From GCA-2701705 sp036163455 (GTDB lineage: Bacteria; Pseudomonadota; Gammaproteobacteria; GCA-002705445; GCA-002716945), in contig JAYZKL010000002.1 of the NCBI GenBank assembly GCA_036163455.1, positions 1 to 5,652 on the forward strand: a DNA stretch of 5,652 nucleotides, given 5' to 3'. Positions within the stretch are counted from its first letter, which is position 1, and each line of letters starts with the position of its first letter. A program made the translations under genes and the position numbers. Shown here piece by piece: positions 1 to 5,652 of the stretch. The notes beneath the pieces were generated by a model that searched no databases, had not been told where the DNA came from, and saw only the letters and a list, made by a program, of their open reading frames with translations.

Positions 1-6
1 AATTCT

Positions 7-390
7 TTAATTTAAAACTAATTGTACTAATTTAGAAAGTTCAAATATAACTAAAAAACTTCCAACAAGCATAATAAAAAAGAAAGTAGAGACTATTGGA
101 CCTATTAAGTGTGGTTGAGTCTTTGCGAATAAAGAAATAACGAGTTTCTCTAAAATTTTTTGTAACAAAAATAATATATTACCAAAGACATAACCTGAGA
201 CAATTGGTCCAACAATAAAAAAAACAAAGGGTTTCCAAGAATAAACGTCAGAAAAGCCATCATCTTGCGAATAAATAAAAAGACTGGTTCCTATCCACAT
301 TAAAGCAGCAATGATAAATGCATTTTTTTTAACCTTCATGTCTTGGATTTGCTGAGTTAGATTGGCTTTATTTTGATTTTTTTTGCTCAT
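7..390 (-). CDS. Unrecognised small three-helix membrane protein, coupled to efp
   Basis: I do not recognise this 127-residue protein. It starts with a hydrophilic, Lys/Gln/Asn-rich tail (about 1-22, net positive) and then has three hydrophobic segments: about 23-41 (FIIAALMWIGTSLFIY), 54-77 (FVFFIVGPIVSGYVFGNILF) and 96-118 (IGPIVSTFFFIMLVGSFLVI). A short acidic loop (SQDDGFSDVY) follows the first helix, and a GPIV motif occurs in both the second and third segments. By the positive-inside rule the N-terminus is probably cytoplasmic. No Cys or catalytic motif is evident. The ATG at 390 overlaps the efp stop as ATGA, and no Shine-Dalgarno is visible, so translation probably depends on ribosomes finishing efp. 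The TAA lies at 7-9, so the gene is complete. Its reality is supported by the overlap, the coherent membrane topology and the shared strand. No function is assigned. Confidence 0.75.
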   Translation of the reverse strand: MSKKNQNKANLTQQIQDMKVKKNAFIIAALMWIGTSLFIYSQDDGFSDVYSWKPFVFFIVGPIVSGYVFGNILFLLQKILEKLVISLFAKTQPHLIGPIVSTFFFIMLVGSFLVIFELSKLVQLVLN

Positions 391-956
391 GAGTCTTTTA
401 TTCTAGAACTATATTCACCGCTCTTGGTATCTATCTTTATAGATTCACCTTCTTTGATAAAGGCTGGTACTTTCACTTCAGCGCCATTTTCAAGAATAGC
501 TTCTTTTTGTGACGCTGACACTGTATCTCCTTTAGATGCAGTTTCTGTGGATTTGACTTTGAGAGTAACAAACTGTGGAAGTTGGACCTGTATAATTTTT
601 CCATTCCACATAATTACCTCGCACTCATCTCCTTCGCACAACCAGATTGCTCTCTCTTCAAGAATTTCATTATTAACTTCAAGTTGTTCATAGGTTTCTA
701 GATTCATAAAAAAGAGTTTTTTATTTTCTGCATACAAAAACTGCATATCTGTGTTCACTACATCAGCTTCACTCAATGATTCGCCAATTTTAATAGTTTT
801 CTCGAGAACTTTATTATTTAAAAGATTTTTAACTTTAATGCGTGTAAATGCTTGCCCTTTTCCAGGGTTAACAAATTCTGTATTAATAATAATATAAGGT
901 TGGTTTTCTATTAATACCTTGTTGCCATTTTTAAGAGATGATGCAGTTTCTGACAT
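387..956 (-). CDS. efp: Translation elongation factor P (EF-P)
   Basis: EF-P binds between the P and E sites of stalled ribosomes and promotes peptide bond formation at consecutive prolines. The product is 189 residues, matching the family norm (E. coli 188), with the expected three beta-barrel domains: a KOW-like N-terminal domain (about 8-63), a central OB domain (about 68-125, containing MWNGK) and a C-terminal OB domain (about 131-187, ending with the signature GEYSSRIK). The loop contacting the peptidyl-transferase centre reads PGKGQAF, with Lys33 (codon 858-860) at the position of E. coli Lys34, the residue beta-lysylated by EpmA/EpmB. The modification enzymes are not in the window. The motif and domain signatures separate it from EfpL/YeiP and from arginine-type EF-P. 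The extreme N-terminus (SSLKNGNKV) differs from the usual F-R/K-x-G pattern. It overlaps htpX by one base upstream and the next membrane-protein gene by four downstream. Confidence 0.95.
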   Translation of the reverse strand: MSETASSLKNGNKVLIENQPYIIINTEFVNPGKGQAFTRIKVKNLLNNKVLEKTIKIGESLSEADVVNTDMQFLYAENKKLFFMNLETYEQLEVNNEILEERAIWLCEGDECEVIMWNGKIIQVQLPQFVTLKVKSTETASKGDTVSASQKEAILENGAEVKVPAFIKEGESIKIDTKSGEYSSRIKDS

Positions 957-1873
957 TAATTAGCCTGATGCTGACCTGGCAATGAAATTATTTCAGCATC
1001 TCTTAAGGCTTGTATTCTCTTTTCTAGTGGTGGGTGCGAAGAAAAAATCTTGCTTAGATAGCTTCTTTCTCCTTTATTAGATATTCCAAAAGCCATCATC
1101 TGATCTGGAAGTTTTGCTGCACTAAATCTTTGTAGCGCCTCTAATGCAGAAATCATATTTTCTTTACTTGTTAATTGTGCTCCTCCGAAGTCTGCCCTAT
1201 ATTCTCTCCGTCTTGAAAACCAAAATACAATTATACTGGCTAAAATACCCAAAACAATTTGAGCAAAAATTACAGTGAAAAAATATCCAATACCATACCC
1301 TCGATCATTCTTAAGTATAACTCTGTCAACAAAGTGTCCTATTACACGAGAAAAGAAAATAACAAATGCATTTATAATTCCTTGTATAAGGCTTAGAGTT
1401 ACCATATCTCCATTGGCAACATGACTCATCTCATGACCAATAACGGCAGAGACTTCATTTCTATTCATTTTATTTACCAATCCAGTGCTTAAAGCAACAA
1501 GTGAACTATTTTTTGAAGCACCAGTAGCGAAAGCATTTGGTGCATCTGAATGGAAGATTCCTATTTCAGGAGTCTTAATGCCTAGAATCTTTGAATGTTC
1601 TTCAACTGTATTTAGATACCATTTTTCAAATTCATTTGATGGTTGTTTAATAATCTGGACTCCTGCCATTTTTTTAGCCATCCATTTTGACATGTATAAA
1701 GATATGAATGACCCGCCCATTCCAAAAACAAGCGAGAACAACATTAGGGAGTTGTAATCCAAGTCAATCCCATTTGACTGAAGGATTCCAGTAAAACCAA
1801 TTAATGATAAAAATATACTGAGAACAACCAATATTGCTATGTTAGTCAGTAAAAATAAAAAAATTCTCTTCAT
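956..1873 (-). CDS. htpX: HtpX, membrane-embedded zinc metalloprotease (M48B family)
   Basis: HtpX is an inner-membrane zinc endoprotease that helps degrade misfolded or damaged membrane proteins, in E. coli alongside FtsH, with its active site in the cytoplasm. The product is 305 residues, close to the E. coli length of about 293. Hydrophobic segments lie at about 3-27, 42-62, 160-180 and 197-219. The zinc site is complete: H147-E148-M149-S150-H151 inside GHEMSHVANGDM, and third ligand Glu224 in the segment RRREYRAD. The family landmarks GGSFISLYMSKWMAKK, NAFATG and SHPPLEKRI are all present. The ATG at 1873 begins a typical MKRIFLFLLTN signal-anchor and has a weak GAGAAG site 8 nt upstream. 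It follows the parC stop by 15 nt, and its TAA shares one base with the efp ATG (TAATG). The C-terminal tail is about ten residues longer than I recall for E. coli. Classical HtpX is Cpx- and heat-regulated; no such site was recognised here. Confidence 0.95.
   Translation of the reverse strand: MKRIFLFLLTNIAILVVLSIFLSLIGFTGILQSNGIDLDYNSLMLFSLVFGMGGSFISLYMSKWMAKKMAGVQIIKQPSNEFEKWYLNTVEEHSKILGIKTPEIGIFHSDAPNAFATGASKNSSLVALSTGLVNKMNRNEVSAVIGHEMSHVANGDMVTLSLIQGIINAFVIFFSRVIGHFVDRVILKNDRGYGIGYFFTVIFAQIVLGILASIIVFWFSRRREYRADFGGAQLTSKENMISALEALQRFSAAKLPDQMMAFGISNKGERSYLSKIFSSHPPLEKRIQALRDAEIISLPGQHQAN
964..967 (-). promoter_or_regulatory. Weak ribosome binding site for efp within the htpX 3' end
   Basis: CAGG on the minus strand, formed by the last htpX codons, ends 7 nt before the efp ATG at 956. 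It is weak, but the spacing is correct. With the TAATG stop-start overlap it fits efp translation by ribosomes finishing htpX, and it supports the ATG at 956 as the efp start. Confidence 0.4.
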
Positions 1874-1888
1874 CTCTATATCTTCTCG

Positions 1889-4105
1889 CTAAGTATTATT
1901 ATAAATTAATTTATGTATTTTATTCAAAAGTTTTTTATCAATTTTTCTTCCTCTTCTAGTTCTATCCATTATGTATTCATTTGGGATTTCATTTAATTGG
2001 TCAGTTGTCAGAATATTGGCAAAAACTACGATCTCATTACTCTTTTTAGGAATATTAATTAGTTTTACCCCTTTTCCTCTTGGCAGAACTGGTGCGTTTG
2101 ATAATTCATTTACTAGCATATAATTATCATCAGTTATCAAAATATAATATTTATGAGTTTCTGAATTAAAATTAATCATAGAGCAAGCATTAGTATCTCC
2201 TACCCTTATCAAACTCTTTCCTTTTTTTTGTTTCACTAAAATGTCTTCATGGCCACAAACAAAACCATAACCATTATCAGACAAGACAAGGATATTTTCT
2301 TTCTCCAAGATATTTCCAATGCCAATAATGCGCATTCCATCTTTAAATGTAAAAAACTTACTTAGCGGCTCTCCATGTCCTCTAGAGGATGGAATATTAT
2401 GAACATCCATAGAATAAACATATCCATTTTGACCTAAGAATGAAACTTTTTTATCTGAATAAGTTTTTAAGTAACTAAATTTAGTATCACCAGTTTTGTA
2501 GGTTATCTGATCTAAATTAATATCGTGCCCTCTTATAGTTTTAATCCAACCATTTTTAGAAAGAACGATGGAGACTGGGTCGCTTGTCACAACAGGATTA
2601 ATTTTAATTGCTTTTGAAATATCTGATTTAATAATTTTAGTTAATCGAGGCCTATTAAATTTTTCAGAAATAGTTGTTAGCTCATTTATAAGTAAATCAT
2701 TTAATTTTTTTGGAGATTTTAGTATGGAAGATAATTTTTTTTCCTCTAGTTCAAGATCACTCAATTCTTTTTTTATTTCTTTTTCTTCTAATTTCGCCAG
2801 GTTTTTAATTTTAAGATTGATTACTGACTCATATTGTATTTCTGTAAACTTATAAAGTTTAATTAATTTTGGCTTTGGATTGTCATTATTTCTTATGATA
2901 TCAATTATTTTATTTAAATTTTTGTAGACAATCATATATGCCTCTAGAATATGAATTCTTTTAACAGTTTTATCTAGTTGCCATGAAAGTTTATTTTTAA
3001 GAGTATTCTTACGAAATTCTATCCATTCTAATAATATATTTTTTAAATTTTTTACCTGCGGTTTTCCGTTTAATCCAATCATATTTAGATTTACTCGATA
3101 GCTTCTTTCTAAATCAGTTGTAAAAAATAGATGTGACATAATTGCTTCATGATCAAATGCTCTTCCTTTTGTTCTGATAATGATGCGTACTGGATGGTCT
3201 TGGTCTGACATATCTAAAACAGAATCTAAAAAACCTGTTTTCTTTGAATATATTTGTTCTTGTATCTGTTCAATAATCTTTGTTGTAGACGTTTGATATG
3301 GTATGGAATCTATAATGAGCTCTTTGCCTTTAAAAGATGCTGTTGCTCTAAGCTTGATATTTCCTTGGCCTGTTTCATAAATTTGGTCTAAATCAGATTC
3401 ATTTACTATTAATTCACCTCCTGTTGGATAATCAGGACCTATCATTTTTTCTCTTAATTTTTTTATTGGTGTTTTGGGATCCTTAAGTAAACAAATAATT
3501 GAACTAATGGTTTCATGTAAATTATGTGAAGGTATGTCTGTTGACATTCCAACTGCTATTCCTGAACTTCCATTAATAAGGATATTTGGAATCTGTGACG
3601 GTAGTATCTTAGGTTCTTTAAGCGTTCCATCAAAATTTGTTACCCAATCAACTGTTCCTAAGTTTATTTCAGACAATAACAAATTAGAGAAATTAGTTAA
3701 GCGTGATTCTGTATATCGCATTGCTGCGAATGATTTTGGATCATCTTGTGTTCCCCAATTACCTTGTCCATCAACTAAGGTGTAGTTAAAAGAAAAGGGT
3801 TGAGCTAACATTACCATAGCTTCATAACAAGCAGTATCTCCATGCGGATGATATTTACCTAAGACATCACCAATGGTTCGAGCAGATTTTTTATATTTAG
3901 AAGATGAGCTTAATGATAATTCATTCATGGCGTAAATAATTCTACGTTGAACAGGTTTAAGACCATCAGAAATATTTGGTAAAGCACGGTCTAATATTAC
4001 ATACATTGAATAATTTAAATAAGCTTCTTCTGTGAACTCTCTAATAGGAACTTTGCTTGTTTTTCCTTGTGGAAAATCAAGTGTTTGTTGTTTTTCTTTA
4101 CTCAT
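1889..4105 (-). CDS. parC: DNA topoisomerase IV subunit A (ParC)
   Basis: ParC is the DNA breakage-reunion subunit of topoisomerase IV, partner of ParE encoded just upstream. I chose the ATG at 4105 (738 residues; E. coli about 752), 5 nt after the parE stop. A TTG at 4114 would give three more residues (741) and a TTGA start-stop overlap. Neither has a well-placed Shine-Dalgarno; the nearest AAAGGAAA is at 4130-4137, too far, so translational coupling to parE is likely. Numbering from the ATG: winged-helix domain with GKYHPHGD (about 84-91), catalytic Tyr131 in AMRYTESRL (codon 3713-3715), tower and coiled-coil about 340-490 with HILEAY and the KNLAKLEEKEIKKEL heptad-like stretch, then a beta-pinwheel C-terminal domain from about 505 with blade-like repeats (VLSKNGWIKT, LGQNGYVYS, LSDNGYGFVC, ITDDNYMLV) and RGKGVKLINIP. 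The position equivalent to E. coli ParC Ser80 is Thr91. The last blade looks shortened. ParC rather than GyrA is supported by length, the tail pattern and the ParE neighbour. Confidence 0.96.
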   Translation of the reverse strand: MSKEKQQTLDFPQGKTSKVPIREFTEEAYLNYSMYVILDRALPNISDGLKPVQRRIIYAMNELSLSSSSKYKKSARTIGDVLGKYHPHGDTACYEAMVMLAQPFSFNYTLVDGQGNWGTQDDPKSFAAMRYTESRLTNFSNLLLSEINLGTVDWVTNFDGTLKEPKILPSQIPNILINGSSGIAVGMSTDIPSHNLHETISSIICLLKDPKTPIKKLREKMIGPDYPTGGELIVNESDLDQIYETGQGNIKLRATASFKGKELIIDSIPYQTSTTKIIEQIQEQIYSKKTGFLDSVLDMSDQDHPVRIIIRTKGRAFDHEAIMSHLFFTTDLERSYRVNLNMIGLNGKPQVKNLKNILLEWIEFRKNTLKNKLSWQLDKTVKRIHILEAYMIVYKNLNKIIDIIRNNDNPKPKLIKLYKFTEIQYESVINLKIKNLAKLEEKEIKKELSDLELEEKKLSSILKSPKKLNDLLINELTTISEKFNRPRLTKIIKSDISKAIKINPVVTSDPVSIVLSKNGWIKTIRGHDINLDQITYKTGDTKFSYLKTYSDKKVSFLGQNGYVYSMDVHNIPSSRGHGEPLSKFFTFKDGMRIIGIGNILEKENILVLSDNGYGFVCGHEDILVKQKKGKSLIRVGDTNACSMINFNSETHKYYILITDDNYMLVNELSNAPVLPRGKGVKLINIPKKSNEIVVFANILTTDQLNEIPNEYIMDRTRRGRKIDKKLLNKIHKLIYNNT
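1898..1927 (-). promoter_or_regulatory. Possible sigma70-type promoter for htpX inside the parC 3' end
   Basis: On the minus strand TTGAAT (1922-1927) is followed after 18 nt by a perfect TATAAT (1898-1903). Initiation about 7 nt downstream would fall near 1891, giving a leader of about 18 nt before the htpX ATG at 1873, with GAGAAG (1882-1887) as a weak ribosome binding site 8 nt upstream. The elements are also the last codons of parC (Leu-Asn ... Tyr-Asn), and TATAAT-like words are common by chance in DNA this AT-rich, so this is only plausible. It does not resemble a sigma32 heat-shock promoter. Confidence 0.35.
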
Positions 4106-4110
4106 AATAA

Positions 4111-5652
4111 TCAATCAATTTGTGCAAGGTTTCCTTTCGACTCAATCCATTCTTTTCTTTCAACAGCCATTTTTTTAGACAATAGTTTATTAATGATAAA
4201 TTTATCTTTATTATTTGATGCTGTTGTTAGCTGAATTAGCTTTCTTGTCTTCTTTGATAATGTTGTATCTTTAAGTTGTGAGGGGTTCATTTCTCCTAAT
4301 CCTTTAAATCTTGTAATTGATAAAGACGGATTATCTTCATCAAGTTTCATTTTTTTCAAAAATTTATTTTTCTCTGCATCATCTGTCACATAATAGGTTT
4401 CTTTTTTTATATCTATTCTATATAAAGGCGGTTTAGCAATATAAATTTTTCCAGCTGAGACTAATTCTTTAAAATGTGCAAAGAAAAGTGCTGCAAGAAG
4501 TGTTGCTATATGCATCCCATCCGAATCTGCATCAGCTAAAATACATATTTTGCCATACCTTAATCCGTCCATATTAATTTTTCCCTCATTTGGTTCAACG
4601 CCTATTGCAAGACTAATGTCTTTAACTTCTTTTGATTCTAAAATCTTTGATGAACTAAGTTCCCATGTATTTAAAATTTTCCCTCTCAGTGGAAGGATTG
4701 CCTGATATGATTTGTCTCTCGCTTGTTTGGCAGAACCTCCTGCAGAATCACCTTCAACCAAAAATAACTCATTTTCTTTTGTGTCCTTACTAATGCAGTC
4801 GGCTAATCTGCTTGGCAATATAATATTTCTCGTTGTAGTTTTTTTATTAGACTGTTTATCAGACAATAATCTATTTTGTGCATTCTTAATGGCAATATCT
4901 GCTAATAATTCTCCAGTTTCAACATGCTGATTAAGCCATAATTCAAACTTATCCTTTACTTGGTTATTTAGATTTGAAAGAAGATGACTAGATTGTAGTT
5001 TATTTTTTGTTTGACCAGCAAACTGTGGGTTAGTCATTCTCAAAGAGACTACAAAAGAAGTATTTTTCCATATGTCTTCTGGAGTTAATTTTGTATTTTT
5101 TGGTAAAAGATTATGGCGTTCACAAAATTCTCTCATTGCATCAACTATGCCAGATCGAAATGCATTAACATGCGTTCCTCCTTGTGAAGTTGGAATTAAA
5201 TTAACATAACTTTCTTGGAATGGCTCATTTAATTCAGTATCCCATGCAATCGTCCACTCCATGCTATAATTATCTAAATTTATTGAACTTGAGTATGTAT
5301 CTTTTGGGTAATAATCAGAACCGTTAAGACTAGAAATTAAATAGTCCTTTAATTGCCCCTCATGATAAAACTCTTTTGTGCCTATTCCATATTTTTTATC
5401 TATCAAGATTAATTTTAGACCTGCTTGAAGAATAGATTTTGCTTTAACAAGATGTATTAGTTCTTTCGTATTGAGACTCAATGTTTCAAAGTATTTTTCA
5501 TTTGGTAAAAAGTGGATGGTTGTGCCCTGTTTATTTTTTTGACAATTGCCACTAGATTTAAGTTTTTTATGCAGATTCCCATTCTTAAATGAGATTGAAT
5601 ATTGATTGGTATCACCTCGTCTAAATACAGTGACATTCAAAAAGTTAGATAA
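4111..5652 (-). CDS. parE: DNA topoisomerase IV subunit B (ParE), 5'-truncated by the window edge
   Basis: ParE is the ATPase and TOPRIM subunit of topoisomerase IV; with ParC it decatenates daughter chromosomes and relaxes supercoils in the cytoplasm. The reading frame stays open to the right edge, so the start codon lies outside; a TTG at 5640 is not a credible start because the residues before it continue the family alignment. About 513 residues are visible against about 630 in E. coli, so roughly 120 are missing, including the Bergerat ATP-binding motifs. Visible in order: the transducer domain with GGTHVN and the ATP-sensing QTK loop (5005-5013); the TOPRIM motif EGDSAGG, with its metal-binding Glu codon at 4753-4755; PLRGKILNTWE; DADSDG (4516-4533), carrying the other metal-binding Asp residues; and FKGLGEMNP near the C-terminus. 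All TOPRIM residues are intact. EGDSAGG and PLRGKILNTWE look wild-type, with no obvious quinolone-resistance change. GyrB is the main alternative, but adjacency to a ParC-type gene and lack of the GyrB insertion favour ParE. Confidence 0.96.
   Translation of the reverse strand, partial: LSNFLNVTVFRRGDTNQYSISFKNGNLHKKLKSSGNCQKNKQGTTIHFLPNEKYFETLSLNTKELIHLVKAKSILQAGLKLILIDKKYGIGTKEFYHEGQLKDYLISSLNGSDYYPKDTYSSSINLDNYSMEWTIAWDTELNEPFQESYVNLIPTSQGGTHVNAFRSGIVDAMREFCERHNLLPKNTKLTPEDIWKNTSFVVSLRMTNPQFAGQTKNKLQSSHLLSNLNNQVKDKFELWLNQHVETGELLADIAIKNAQNRLLSDKQSNKKTTTRNIILPSRLADCISKDTKENELFLVEGDSAGGSAKQARDKSYQAILPLRGKILNTWELSSSKILESKEVKDISLAIGVEPNEGKINMDGLRYGKICILADADSDGMHIATLLAALFFAHFKELVSAGKIYIAKPPLYRIDIKKETYYVTDDAEKNKFLKKMKLDEDNPSLSITRFKGLGEMNPSQLKDTTLSKKTRKLIQLTTASNNKDKFIINKLLSKKMAVERKEWIESKGNLAQID

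Noticed and set aside
1..40. Terminator downstream of the small membrane gene
   Set aside because: Only six bases follow the stop codon, and the AT-rich end of the gene shows no GC-rich stem with a T tract; the transcript may continue beyond the window.
323..384. Two runs of eight A (minus strand) in the first 25 codons of the small membrane gene, suggesting slippage or phase variation
   Set aside because: Equal runs occur elsewhere in the window (2222-2229 and 2735-2742 in parC), so they fit the base composition and Lys-Lys codons; nothing marks these as a switch.
1057..3110. A 14-nt direct repeat, GATAGCTTCTTTCT, at 1057-1070 and 3097-3110
   Set aside because: Both copies are in-frame codons for an E-R-S-Y peptide in HtpX and ParC; this is a coincidence of shared residues and codon preference, not a repeat element.
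373..3785. Plus-strand open frames of about 72 to 106 codons, for example at 373-693, 2568-2855 and 3474-3785
   Set aside because: Each lies wholly or almost wholly opposite a well-supported conserved gene, has no family-like motif, and is explained as an antisense shadow.
5638..5640. TTG as a start for a short ParE
   Set aside because: The frame is open through the window edge, and the residues upstream of the TTG (L-S-N-F) continue the ParE family pattern, so the gene is cut by the boundary rather than starting here.

Overview
The window comes from an AT-rich bacterial genome. Every gene supported here lies on the minus strand, so the genes run from the right edge to the left edge. The protein sequences look gammaproteobacterial: ParE, ParC and HtpX line up closely with the Enterobacteria-type proteins (recalled from knowledge, not searched), and EF-P has the lysine-containing PGKGQAF tip of the lysylated type. 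High A+T, very short or overlapping junctions and many Lys/Asn/Ile codons suggest a streamlined, probably marine or host-associated, gammaproteobacterium. SAR86-like or similar is a guess only.

Layout in transcription order: (1) 5652-4111, parE, topoisomerase IV subunit B, cut by the right edge so that most of its ATP-binding N-terminus is missing; (2) 4105-1889, parC, topoisomerase IV subunit A, essentially full length, beginning on top of or 5 nt after the parE stop; (3) 1873-956, htpX, a membrane zinc protease; (4) 956-387, efp, elongation factor P, sharing one base with the htpX stop; (5) 390-7, a 127-residue unrecognised three-helix membrane protein whose ATG overlaps the efp stop (ATGA). 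No intergenic gap exceeds 15 nt, so no gene-free stretch needs describing. There is no sign of mobile elements, RNA genes, CRISPR arrays or intrinsic terminators.

ParE and ParC together form topoisomerase IV, which decatenates daughter chromosomes. HtpX is membrane protein quality control and EF-P rescues ribosomes stalled at proline runs. These jobs are unrelated biochemically, but the spacing implies one co-transcribed, translationally coupled unit. A possible internal sigma70-type promoter in the last codons of parC could drive htpX-efp-orf127 separately.

I see no new defence or mobile system here; this is conserved core gene content. The points most worth a second look are the unknown membrane protein coupled to efp, the unusual gene grouping, the possible internal promoter, and an apparently reduced last blade in the ParC C-terminal domain.
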